From Pachypanchax playfairii (Eukaryota > Chordata > Actinopteri > Cyprinodontiformes > Aplocheilidae): DNA of 64,000 bases. A program made the translations under genes and the position numbers. The stretch is from contig SSNP01000350.1 in assembly GCA_006937955.1 (NCBI GenBank), positions 1 through 64,000 of the forward strand, written 5' to 3'. Of the stretch, positions 52,735-63,403 are shown piece after piece (positions within the stretch are counted from its first letter, which is position 1; each line of letters opens with the position of its first letter). The notes beneath the pieces were generated by a model. The model saw nothing but the letters and a program-made list of their open reading frames with translations. It was not told the origin of the DNA and did not search any database.

Positions 52735-53345
52735 TAAGAAAGAGTAAGGTTTGCCAAGTGGATGCTAAGGTCTCTGCTATCCTGACCTATCCCATCCCAA
52801 CCACCAGATGTGAACTCTGTTGCTTTCTGGGGATGGCAGGTTAATACAGGTGCTTCTGTAGGAATTTCTCTGTACTTGTAGCCCCACTCACTGCTTTATG
52901 TAGCCAAGCTAAACCATTTATTTGGACTGATGAATGTGATCCTGCTTTTACTGCTGTTAAATATCTTCTGTTCAGTGTTCCAGTGTTGGCTGCACCAAAC
53001 TTTCATCTTCCTTTTAAACTGGAGGTTGATGCCAGTGCTTTTTGAGCTGCAGTCTTGCTGCAGGAAGAAGATCAGGGAATTTGCCATCCTGTGTCATATT
53101 TTTTGGTAAAATTCAAACCTCACCAGTTAAATTACTCTACAATTGAGAAGGAAACCCTTGCTCTCCTACTTGTAAACTCCAGTTACCAACCATTAATTGT
53201 TTGTACAGCTCATAGTAATCCACTTATTTCTTGTCTAGAATGTATTTAATCATAATCAGAGGTTGATGCACTGGGCTTTATTACTGCAAGAGTACAACTT
53301 ACAGATCTTGCATAAACCTGGTGCTGAAAACAAAGTCGCGTAAGT
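52735..53345 (+). pseudogene. Gmr1-like Gypsy RT end and RNase H
   Basis: AKVSAILTYPIPTTRCEL, then FLGMAG, LEVDASAF and KPHQLNYSTIEKETLALLL are the RT connection and RNase H of the same family as 47302-47838. Stops and indels occur (for example TGA after DASAF). Together with the upstream part it shows that the intervening DNA is inserted. Confidence 0.85.
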
Positions 53346-53462
53346 AAACTTTTTTCTTTTTTGGACTGTGTGGAGTAGTCTAGTTGATTTCGGGAAAAGA
53401 TGATAAGGAAAGAAAAGGGAGCGTTTTTAAAAAGACTTAGGGCTTTCAGTTTATGTTGAGGG

Positions 53463-54436
53463 TGTTACAGCCCCTGAATGACAGTAAGGCTGTTTTGTAC
53501 GTACACTAGAGCCCTGCACTCCCGCGAGAGTCCCGCGGGACCCGACGCAAAGCAATGCGGCACGGGACAAATAGAGAATGCACAATGCGGGAGCGGGCGG
53601 AGCGGTGATAAGCTGCAGTCCCGCAAACTAAAAATAAAACTAAAATACACAATGTGTACTCTCTCCCGGCTTCGTCCCACTGTCCAAACAACACAATAAT
53701 AAGCACAATTTCAGGCTGATTGAGTCTAAATTTATGCAATGAGTGAGCAGGAGTCTGATTGAATGTTTGTTTTTTTTGTGCTTTGATGGTTCTGTGACAA
53801 CCAGCAGCTCCAGCTCCCTCACGACCATCCATCTCAATAATCTGTTGTCTCCAGATGTGTGTTGGGGATCGCCTCAGCTGCGCATGCCACTTGCCAAGTT
53901 GGCAACGCGTTCCTTCCCCACTGCCCTTGGTGAATGATCGGTCAGTTGGATGCTCTTAGCTCAGCATTTAATTACCCAAGCCAAAGACAAGAACTTTCGT
54001 GAGAAATAACGGGAACGTCTGAATCATGCGGGAATTGCAGGCGGGAGCGGGACAAAATATGGCAGGAGCGGGCGGGAGCGGGACTTAAAATCATAGTCCT
54101 TTGCGGGCACGGGGCGGGAGCGGGACTGTACTATGCGGGAGCGGGACTGGAAATTCCGTCCCGCGCAGGCCTCTAACGTACACCTGGTTCTCTGCTCCCT
54201 CTCTTTCTTTTATCACTTTTTTTTTCTCCATAGAGAGCTGTCCCATCTGAGATCAGCCAATGAACAGCAGCCGGTGACAATCAGCTGAAAACTTACTCGT
54301 TGATTAATTGAGATTTTGTATATAAACCCGCTTGCTGATTTTATAATGGGTTCCAAGTTTTTTTAGGCTATTAAACCTCCCAGTCTTTCCCATTTCATTG
54401 TTTTTTCTACAGTCCAAACGAGCCAGGGTCGTAACA
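53463..54436 (+). repeat. Gmr1-like Gypsy 3' LTR, interrupted by hAT
   Basis: It starts TGTTACAGCCCC after a purine tract (GTTGAGGG) and ends GTCGTAACA, giving matching TGTTAC..GTAACA ends. Without the 677-bp hAT insertion and duplication it is about 297 bp. A TATA box TATATAAAC is near 54318. Confidence 0.78.
53507..54175. mobile_element. Non-autonomous hAT element in the LTR
   Basis: Perfect 8-bp duplication ACGTACAC at 53499-53506 and 54176-54183. The ends are TAGAGCCCTGC and, reversed, TAGAGGCCTGC. GCGGGAGCGGG-type motifs repeat near both ends, probably transposase sites. No transposase is encoded. Confidence 0.93.
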
Positions 54437-57222
54437 CAAAGCATTCGTTATTATTTACTGGTATGCTGTATTTTAAGTAACCTTCTTGATTTGCAGTCAC
54501 AATAGCAGAATACATACACGCACAGACAAATCCCTAAAATAGAAATGTTAATCATTTTACCACTTGTTAATAGAAAGAAAGCAGCACAGAAAAAAGTCAA
54601 AATACAAACCAATAGTCTGTCATTCGCATATTTCAGTAAAAATTAAAGGCCAGGTCATATAAACATAAAGACATCTTGTGTGTGATTGCATGCAACAGAA
54701 GATATCAGCATACCACAACATGCTGTTTATTTACCATTTTGTCCGTGGTATTACCCCAGCTTAGTGACAGACAAGCAAACAGACAGACGAGGGGGACTAG
54801 TACACATGCCGCACAAAGGATCATTCAAAGAAAGCAAATATACAGTGGGGTTTAATCCCACTCAGGCTAACACTGCAGTCAAATGCACATCCAACCAAGA
54901 CTCACTGTTTCTCATTAAACTCATCCACCATCTGTACACCTCCCCCATCCTAGCCTGACAGACATCCATCTACTCCTATAATGGATTTTTTTTTTAAACT
55001 CATGCAAGGGTAGATACAATAAAGCAGGTTCTCCGTCCTACTCCAGCTCCTCATTAGAGCCCTCCTTCCCTGCACCTCCTTTATGCCCCACCACCAAATT
55101 ACCCTTGATTAATGTGTACACCACGCATTGAGACGTCTTAATTAAATAACACCATCTAATTAGGGGCTGATTTTGGCTGGTGATGGTACCGTAAGATAGT
55201 GGAATGGGGACTGCAACGAAGCATTTATGAAGCCCGTCAAGCTCCCTGGGTGGTCATACTCCTGTGATTTCACACAAACAGCCTCTTTCTAACCTGACAG
55301 TTACATTAAAATGCAAATAGCCCAGATGTGAGGGGTTTGGTAACAAGTGGTGGATTACAGTTTACCAGGCAGTCCCCATGATTGGTCCCTCATCTGCAAA
55401 TGACACAAACCAGGTTACAAGCAGATATCTGTTGATCCAGAAGTGGGTGTCTAAACATTGGCCGACACAGCACTGTGTGATTACATGGGCCTGGAAATTT
55501 CTTAGTGCCTACTGATAATAGTGCTGATGAAACCTTTTTATATGACTAAACAGGAATAAATACTTGTCATCCAAAAAAGATACACTATCTCTTATCAGTG
55601 ACTGCTGCACTAACGGCAACACGGGTTATCTCCTCTCAATGTAGCTGTGTTGCCAGTTTTAATTAAATAAACCCAAGAACAAATGAAAGGTCAGTGAAAA
55701 TGGAAGCATATTAATGAGCGTAGGGTACACGCAGAGTACAGCTTCAAGTCAGGGAGAGCAGTGACACAACAGGAGGGTGGTGGGATGGGAAGGATTCTGT
55801 CTTCTCACACAAACATCCCTGCAAACTTGAAAAAGGTGCGAGACGTGAACTACATGTAGTGTTTGTGTGAGTATTTGCAAGTGTGTAGAGCATCCCCTGC
55901 AGTGCACCATCATGGCTTGATGTCAGAGCTGGCAAACTCAAGCCAAAATGCCAAGCCTTTCAAGCCTTGGTGGCAAAAATAATTAAATAACAGCCCACAG
56001 CAGCTAGCTCTTCCAGCATTAAACAAAAAAAAAACAGTGTTCAGTACCACAAGAGGGACAGCTGCCGCAACAAAGGGATATTGTAGTTTTTATTTGGGCT
56101 GTGACTAAACTACAATGGCTTTGTTGTGGGGTGAGGCAACAGCTGGACGAGAGTGATGCAAATAGGGTTTGGACATAGATCAAAAGACTTAAGTTTCACT
56201 GCATCATCAGAGCTGGAGCACTTCTCCACTTCCTCCTCCTCCCCAACACACACTACCAGTCCTCCCCTCCCCTCCCCAGCAGCCTCCATCACCTTTTAGC
56301 TCACTCTGCTACATTCATGCTACTGCAGCCCAGAGCCATCTTTCTGAGGCATTGAGTGGCAGAGAGTAAGCGTTGCTCCTACATGTCAGTCTTGAACAGA
56401 GATGTGAGCTCTAAAGGTTTTTGGCAGGATAAAGGTTCTTGGTGGATACCATGTTGAAGCAAAAAAAAATCCCTGAAAAAAAAAAAATCAGGATAGCAGG
56501 ACAAGGACAAGGTGGGTGTGAGCCAGTGCAGAGATGGAACTGGTGCTTTGGTGGTGGAAGGTTCTCTCGCTTTACAACAGCACCATCTAGCACTGCAAGC
56601 AGGGAGTCACAACACTGATTAGCATTTCTCATTTAATAAGCTTATGGTTGCTTGCTGAATGTGGGCAAAAAAAACACGTGACTTGGAGATCAGATGAAAA
56701 TGAATGATATGCCACATCTCAGAGTAAGTATGCAGTGTTTTCTTTTATTTTTATCCATATTTCACTAAATAAAACACATATACATTGCTAAAGGGTTAAA
56801 ATGCATTGGTAGTCAAAAAGAAAATTTTCCTGACATTTCAGAGCTGAAACAAGAGACAGAATGAAGATAAAAAGGAAGCTCCTTTGTGACAGAAGCACTA
56901 AGTGCAACTGCAAATGTAACTTTTCCCTGAGCAAGCAAACATCCATCGTCTCAATGGACTAGCCCCTTTGCTCAGCCCCCTTCCTCTTCTTTTTTTCTTT
57001 ATCTTTGTCAAGAGCAAAAGAACAAGATGGATGCCAGCATTACTGTGCTGGCTAGAGTGACAGATGGGCTGATTATACAAACTCATCCCTCAAGCCAGAG
57101 AAAAATACAAAACCTCGCCTGTAAGGTAGCAGCCTTCATCTGACTGCACCTTATGGATGGCTGAAGTTTCTTGTTAAAATGTAAAACCATCACAATATAG
57201 ACATATCCCAAATAAAGACCAA
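54437..57222. other. Repeat-poor 2.8-kb stretch
   Basis: I find no transposon ends, LTRs or domain-bearing frames here, in contrast to the rest of the window. A cluster of TAATTA/TTAATTAA-type motifs lies at 55100-55180. It could be host regulatory DNA or simply unique intergenic DNA. Confidence 0.45.
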
Positions 57223-57375
57223 GGGTCTCATTTATATAGCCTGCTAACGCACAAAACGGGGTCGGAAAACTGCGTAAGCAACTTTCCATGCAAACTTATT
57301 AAAAAAAATGTAGCGGAAAAACGTGTGCAACTTTAAGTTGGCTAAGAACCTTGCTTACGCAAATTTTGGACTTGG
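57223..57375 (+). mobile_element. Left-end fragment related to the 45698 element
   Basis: GGGTCTCATTTATA, then CGCACAAAA, matches the end at 45698-45735. The rest is diverged, with several GCTTACGCAA/GTAAGCAAC-type phrases. No right end is present. Confidence 0.6.
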
Positions 57376-57470
57376 AGAGCACAGTGCTGCTGCTGAGAAG
57401 GATAAAATCATTTATTCCAGCAACATTATTGATTGTACCGCTTCATGCGCACACAGAACAACAACCCCCC

Positions 57471-57472
<2 letters not shown>

Positions 57473-57504
<32 letters not shown>
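57473..57504. repeat. Dinucleotide microsatellite (CA)n
   Basis: About 16 CA units preceded by a C-run, directly before the LINE ORF1 start. Confidence 0.97.
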
Positions 57505-57505
<1 letters not shown>

Positions 57506-57518
57506 CCCCCGCCCCAAC

Positions 57519-58808
57519 ATGCGAAATAAGGATAAAAGTCTTGGAGATTTTGTGATGGGCAGAAGAAAAGGAATTACGGTGGACGAAATGTCAGGAAGAA
57601 AAGAAGGACAAACAACGGTGGGTAGGCACGGCTGTATGGTGAATGAGAAGGAGTGGGGAGAAATTGGGGAATATGAGAGTGAGGATAGTAATATGGAGAT
57701 GAGTTTTGGGAAGGATTCCGTGAAGGGAAAAAGAGGTAACAATTCAGAGGAAAATAAAACTAGGAAACAGAGAAGGGTTGTGTCAAGTGAAAGTGCAGAT
57801 GATGAGGAAGGCGAGATCAAAATCATTTTGAGATTCAGTGAGGGAAATGGAATGAATACAGTGAGTCTGGTCAAGCTAACTTCAATCTTAAATAGTCAAG
57901 TAGGAGACATAAAGATGGCTAAGGGGCTTAGGGATGGAAATTTGTTAATTGTGTGTAAGAATGAAGAGCAGAGAGAGAAGGCTTGTAAAATAAAAGAAGT
58001 GGGGAAACATAAAGTAATCAGTGTGAGTAAGGAGGGAATGAGTGGACAGGGACCGAGAGAAGTGATTTGGGGAATACCGGTAGAGATAACAATAGAGGAA
58101 ATAAAAGCTAATTTAAAAGGAGGGAAAGTGAAAGATGCTGAAAGATTTACAGTATATCGAGATGGAGCAAAGAAAGAAACAGAGTCAGTGTTGATAGAGT
58201 TTCAAGGAAGCATTCTACCATATCGAGTATTTTTGGGATGCATGTCATATACAGTGAGGGAACACATCCCAAAGCCAGTTCGATGCTTTAACTGTCAGAG
58301 GTTTGGGCATACAGCAAATGTTTGTAAAAGACAGAAGAGATGTTCAAGATGTGGAGAGGAGCACGGTTTTGAAGAGTGCAGAAATAGGAAGAAACCAAAG
58401 TTTTGTAATTGTGGGGGGGAACATAGTGCAGTTTATGCCGGATGTCAAGTAATGAGGAGAGAAATGCAGATACAACAAACTAAAGTTCAAAGCAAAGTAT
58501 CATATTCTAATGCCGTTAAAATGGTGGGAAAGGGGCAAGAGGAAAGAAATGGAAGTAGAGCACAGGAATTATTTCAAGGAAAGGGAGATTCACAAGAGTG
58601 TGTGGATGTGTGTGTGGATGTGAAAAAACTAGTAACTTTCGTTGCAGGAGTTATAAATGCAACAATGGAAACAAAATCAAAAATGGAAAGAATACAAATT
58701 ATTGTGAAAGCAGCTGTAAATCATTTGGACATTAATGAGTTGTCATGGGAGGAGGTCAGGAATAATCTCAGTGTGCATTCAAGTCAAGAGGGTGGGTGTG
58801 TGGGATAA
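57519..58808 (+). CDS. I-group LINE ORF1 (gag-like, three zinc knuckles)
   Basis: From ATG 57519 the frame runs 429 codons without a stop. The N-terminal half is charged, followed by an RNA-binding fold region. Three knuckle-like motifs then occur: CFNCQRFGHTANVC, CSRCGEEHGFEEC and CNCGGEHSAVYAGC (about 58282-58450). Such proteins coat the LINE RNA. I chose this ATG because the upstream extension runs through the CA microsatellite. It appears intact. The family looks like the Nimb/I group of fish. Confidence 0.85.
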   Translation: MRNKDKSLGDFVMGRRKGITVDEMSGRKEGQTTVGRHGCMVNEKEWGEIGEYESEDSNMEMSFGKDSVKGKRGNNSEENKTRKQRRVVSSESADDEEGEIKIILRFSEGNGMNTVSLVKLTSILNSQVGDIKMAKGLRDGNLLIVCKNEEQREKACKIKEVGKHKVISVSKEGMSGQGPREVIWGIPVEITIEEIKANLKGGKVKDAERFTVYRDGAKKETESVLIEFQGSILPYRVFLGCMSYTVREHIPKPVRCFNCQRFGHTANVCKRQKRCSRCGEEHGFEECRNRKKPKFCNCGGEHSAVYAGCQVMRREMQIQQTKVQSKVSYSNAVKMVGKGQEERNGSRAQELFQGKGDSQECVDVCVDVKKLVTFVAGVINATMETKSKMERIQIIVKAAVNHLDINELSWEEVRNNLSVHSSQEGGCVG

Positions 58809-58811
58809 GGA

Positions 58812-59530
58812 ATGGTGCTAATTGTACAATGGAATGCAAGGAGTTTGATAGCTAATGGTCAAGAGTGTAAAAGATATATTGATGAATTATTAAATAAGAC
58901 AGATATTATATGTGTTCAAGGAATATGGTTAAATAAGAAATTAGAATTTAAGTTATTTCCATGTATTATAATTAGACGTGACAGAGAAGATGGTAGTGGA
59001 GGAGGATGTGCTACGTTTATTAAAAATAATCTGAATTATAGAATAGAGGAAGTATAGGAATATAGGAATAGAGGTTTATACAAATAAGGATAAGATATAT
59101 GTAGTTAATTATTATAACCCATTCAAGAAATTAGATATTAATAAGCTTAAGTTAAGCATAGAAGGTAATTGTAAGATGGTGGTGTTATGTGGAGACTTTT
59201 TTAATGCTCATAACATTGTGTGGGGAGGAAATAAAGTTTTTAAAAATGGGGAGGTAATTGAGGAGTTAATGGATGATATGAATTTGGTGTGTTTAAATGA
59301 TGGTAGAGGGACAAGGATAAATATGCATACAGGTAAAAGTTCTGCTATAGATCTTACTATAGTGTCAAATGTAATAGCAGGAAAATGTAATTGGGAAGTT
59401 CAGGGAAATAGTTTAGGGAGTGATCATTATATAATTTTAACAAAAATTTATGGGGATAAAGAAGTAAATATGGAAAAAAGAGAAGGGAGATGGATATATA
59501 AAAAAGCAAATTGGGTTAAATTTAGAAATA
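58812..59530 (+). pseudogene. I-group LINE ORF2, apurinic endonuclease part
   Basis: MVLIVQWNARSLIANGQEC begins ORF2, three bases after the ORF1 stop. ELLNKTDIICVQ and, in the next frame from 59176, LCGDFFNAHN (usually GDFNAHN) and SLGSDHY complete an AP endonuclease that nicks target DNA. A stop near 59055 splits the domain. GIW in CVQGIWL replaces the usual E-T-W, so the metal-binding glutamate may be lost. Confidence 0.86.
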
Positions 59531-61142
59531 TATGTGAAAAAGAACATGGTAGGATAAATATAGAGGAAGATATAGAAACAGTGGAACAAACATTTAGGAA
59601 AGTAATAATTGAAGCAGCAGAAATAGCTATTCCAAAAAGTAAAGGAACCATGAAGAAGAAGAATGTTCCGTGGTGGAATGAGCAATGTGAAAAGGCAGTT
59701 AAAGAGAGAAATAAAAGCATGAAAGATTTAAAAAGGACACATAATTTTGATAGTTTAATAAAATATAAAAGGTTACAGGTTGAAGCAAGGAGAGCAATTA
59801 AAAGAGATAAAAGATAAAATTGGAGGGGGTTTTGTGATAAAATAGGGAGAACAACTTTAGTAAGTGAGGTATGGGGAATGATAAGAAAAATGAAAGGAGT
59901 TTATAGAGAGTTTAAATACCCAGTATTCAAAATAGGAGAAGAGATAGCTATTAAAAATGAAGAGAAATCAGAAATGTTGGTTAAAACATTTACAAGAATT
60001 AATAGTAATGATAATTTGTCAGAAGATAGATGGAGAAGAAGAGAAGAAACTGGAGAGAAAAATAATGTAGACGGTGAGGGAAGGAAAAGACTGGCAACAA
60101 TGGATGCTCCATTTACATTATTTGAATTAGAGCGAGCAATGGGGAGAACTAAAATAACGTCACCTGGCAAAGATGATGTTAATTATGAGACGTTGAAATG
60201 GTTAGGGGATAAGATGAAAGTAAAATTATTAGGATAATAAGGTATGGGAAAGAGGGCAATTTCCCAAAAATTGGAAGGAGGCATTAATAATACCGATAAG
60301 TAAACCAGGGAAAGATCCAAGTAATCCAGAGAACTATAAACCAATAGCGCTGACATCGCATGTAGGGAAATTAATGGAAAGAATGATTACAGAAAGATTA
60401 AATTATCATTTAGAAAGCAGGAAACTGATAACAAAATATCAAAATGGATTTAGAAAAGGAAGAGGAACAATGGATTCAATAGTGAGGTTGGAAAATGAAA
60501 TTAGGAAAGCGCAAAACAACAAAGAAAGTTTAGTTATAGTTTATTTTGATATAGAAAAAGCATATGACATGGTGTGGAAGGAGGGATTAATGATTAAATT
60601 AAAAAGATTAGGGATTGAAGGAAAAGCATATGAGTGGATAAAGGATTTTTTGTTTAATAGACATATTCAAGTAAAAATAGGTAATAAAATGTCAAAGAGT
60701 TATAAAGTTGATTACGGTACACCACAAGGAAGTGTGATCAGTCCAGTTCTGTTCTCTATTATGATTAATGATGTATTTAAAGATATAGGAGAAGATATTG
60801 GGAAAGCTTTGTTTGCTGATGATGGAATAATATGGAAAAGGGGAAGAAATATCCAATACTTGCAGAAAAAGATACAAGAAACAATAATTAAGGTAGAAAA
60901 TTGGTCATATGAATGGGGGGTTTAAATTTTCAGTAGAAAAAACAAAAAGTATGGTCTTTACAAGGAAAAGGAATGTAGAAATTGAACTGAAATTATGTAG
61001 GGAACAATTGGAGCAAGTACATAATTTTAGATATCTGGGGGTAGTATTTGATGAAAAATTAATTTGGAAGGAAAATATAAACAAAATAGAAGAAAGATGT
61101 AAAAAGGTAATACATATAATGAGATGTTTAAAGAACAACTAA
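59531..61142 (+). pseudogene. I-group LINE ORF2, reverse transcriptase part
   Basis: After a lysine-rich linker (59531-60237, with stops near 59817 and 60237), RT motifs appear: SKPGKDPSNPENYKPIALTS, FRKGRGTMDSI, VYFDIEKAYDMVW, GTPQGSVISPVLF and the catalytic FADDGIIW near 60807-60835. A further frame (60909-61142) carries KFSVEKTKSMVFTRKR and FRYLGVVFDEKL. It ends abruptly at 61142, before any RNase H or 3' UTR, and four or more frame breaks make ORF2 dead. Confidence 0.9.
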
Positions 61143-61309
61143 CCCCCCCTGCCAGAGACTTACTTCCGCCTCAGGGAGATTTCAAAACTGGCGCTGAAAT
61201 GGGCGTGCCGGGAGGACCGAGGGGTACGAGCGGGAAGGGGCTAGTGGGCTGGGTTTGGGCTGTGACTGACAGTTGGCTTTGGCGATGACACTGACAGCTA
61301 AAGTGCATA

Positions 61310-61560
61310 ATGGCAAGCGATAGCTAGTCAAGTTTTGCAACAGAGAGATCCTTTGGGGTGGAAGATTTTTCTCCACCTCCCTCCCCTGAGATGGAGGTTC
61401 TGGAAGAGGGTTCGGTGGCGGACGCTAGCGGCCCTGAGCCGTATCGCTTCGAGCCGCGAGCTCCAGCGATGCCTGAGGCGGTGCTGCGGAGGCTGCCGTA
61501 GCATCGCAGCACCGTATGGGGCCAGTTTCAGAGTGATAAATGGCGTTAGCATGATTGCTG
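61310..61560 (+). pseudogene. Transposon-derived gene start (P2X7-like fish family)
   Basis: From ATG 61310 one frame reads MASDS, stop, then SPPPSPEMEVLEEGSV and GPEPYRFEPRAPAMPEAV. This resembles the N-terminus of a repeated fish protein family annotated as P2X7-like and associated with DNA transposons. Stops at codon 6 and at 61498-61500 show it is dead. The assignment is from memory of the motif only. Confidence 0.45.
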
Positions 61561-61657
61561 ATGGGTCTCTGATATAAGAGCAAATTCTGAAAAACGTGTA
61601 ATATATATATTACACGTTTTTCAGTATTTGCTCTTATCTAAGAGACCCATCAGCAAT
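61554..61657. repeat. 104-bp near-perfect palindrome
   Basis: Arms 61554-61605 and 61606-61657 are reverse complements with about four mismatches and no spacer. The centre is TATATATATA. It overlaps the end of the gene remnant and is followed by a TA repeat. Confidence 0.95.
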
Positions 61658-61666
61658 ATGTGTAGA

Positions 61667-61671
<5 letters not shown>

Positions 61672-61702
<31 letters not shown>
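61672..61702. repeat. Dinucleotide microsatellite (TA)n
   Basis: About 15 TA units directly after the palindrome. Confidence 0.95.
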
Positions 61703-61703
<1 letters not shown>

Positions 61704-62949
61704 CCCTCTACTGACCAAATTGTATCATATATACAATTTTGTTAAACTCTGTATGAACAGGTGTACATGTGGGCATTGTGTCTCATTGTCCCCTCTGGAA
61801 AACGTGTGATGTCGAGAGACCCCCAAGGTACACATATGTATTTACAAAAATAAACACAGGATTTATTGATAAAACAGTATAAGAATTTATATTCATAACA
61901 CATCAGTTTCGCACAATCTATCATCAATTATGTGCTGGCCATATTTTCCATCTTCCAATGTAGTGAGACTGTGACATGAAACTGTCCCCATTGTTACAGG
62001 TCTGGCACAGGTGTGAGCAGGTTGGGCGGGGCTCCTGCATCTTAGCAGACAGGAATGTTTTCATCCCAAAATTTTTCCATACAAAAATGAATTTACTGCC
62101 ATTTACTGAAGGTATATTATATAAATTGTATATTTCAGAAAAATATTATTTCATTTGTCAGATCGGTTTCTTCAGGTTTTGTCAGCAACTGCAAAAAGTA
62201 TTAGAGATGTCATCAGGCACTGGTTCCACGATTCATCAATACATATTGATCCCACAACAAAATATTTCTGTTCTACTAAGCTCACTGATCAAAATAGTAA
62301 ATAAATGTTTTGGGAGTGTGAAGATTACAATCATTAGTGTATTGATAAATACCACAAAAAACACATTGAGCTAATGACATTCAAGTCCCATATGACCCAC
62401 AGGATGTCTTCTATTAGCCAAGTAGCAGTAGCTCTGAAACCGTGTGTCGTCTATACCAGTGGTTATCACATCATGCAGATTTTGAACCCACCTTATAAGT
62501 GTCATGGTAAGCTGTGACAGTAAAAAAAAAAAGTGGCAATTTGACTCTGGTTATACATAATGCAAGAATGCAACATTTCCTCACACTGTTCTCTAGGGAC
62601 AGCTTGGACAGTCCCAAAAAATGTACGTAATTCTTAATAATTCTGAAAACTGTGTGAGTTTTTATGCGTGAGGCAACCTTTAACATGTCAGATTCAATAG
62701 TGCACACATGCAGCCCCACACTAAACATTTTTTTATGACAATATAATCAGCTAGTACTGGAGAAACCTTGGTCAGTCCATGGTTATAACATATATATATA
62801 TGACATATCAAGCAGAGGTTTACATATGATAGAACATATATTGCCTTCTATCTTCCCCTGGACAGGTAAAGTCTGCAGTCAGGACTGGCTTCTCTCAGAA
62901 AAATCTTGAATTTGGCTGTTTCACTTCCTCCCAGTTGTTCCAGTTGCAC
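61703..62949. other. Unassigned AT-rich DNA
   Basis: No recognised domain. Frames at 61976-62374 and 62471-62728 are unfamiliar and probably chance. Confidence 0.45.
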
Positions 62950-63403
62950 GTCAGCTTACTGAATGCATGATATTCAGTCCTGAAACTGGAAAAAAAAAAA
63001 TTGATAAGATGCTGTCATGTGTCAGATATTCAAAAAACAAAACAAACATTTTTATTGCTTCTACCTTTGAAATCTGACTAAAAGATGACCCGGTGAAAAG
63101 AACAGCTGCACACAGCTGAAGATTTCCAGCTGGGATGCTGTTCACCATGGGCTGGCTGGACCACTGGTTGAAAAACTCGCAGTGTGGGCATTGCTGCTTC
63201 ACTTGGAGGATTGTGCCTACTGTCACTGTTTCGACAATGCAGTGACGAGTGCAGACAGGACATGAGCAAAAACCCCAACAGTTGGTCCTCATAAAGGATA
63301 TATTTTTTCTGCAGGTGAGGAGGGACTTGTACAGGTGTCGTACTCTTTTGTAGTGGGCAAGTTTATGTAGTACACTTTCTATATAATTCCTATAAGTGAA
63401 CAT
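62950..63403 (-). pseudogene. Exon of a repeated fish transposon-associated zinc-binding protein
   Basis: The minus frame has CSCPVCTRHC, then CPHCEFFNQWSSQPMVNSIP and GNLQLCAAVLFTGSSFSQIS. I recognise this as a CxxC-rich segment of a multi-copy fish protein associated with DNA transposons, whose exact superfamily I cannot name. A possible donor follows ISK near 63066, and a T-rich tract with AG at about 62991 could be the next acceptor. Stops downstream suggest decay. Confidence 0.5.

Noticed and set aside
57443..57874. 143-codon antisense frame with a poly-Val/Cys end
   Set aside because: Opposite LINE ORF1 and the CA microsatellite.
59437..59720. Phenylalanine-rich antisense frames
   Set aside because: Composition artefact of the A-rich LINE strand.
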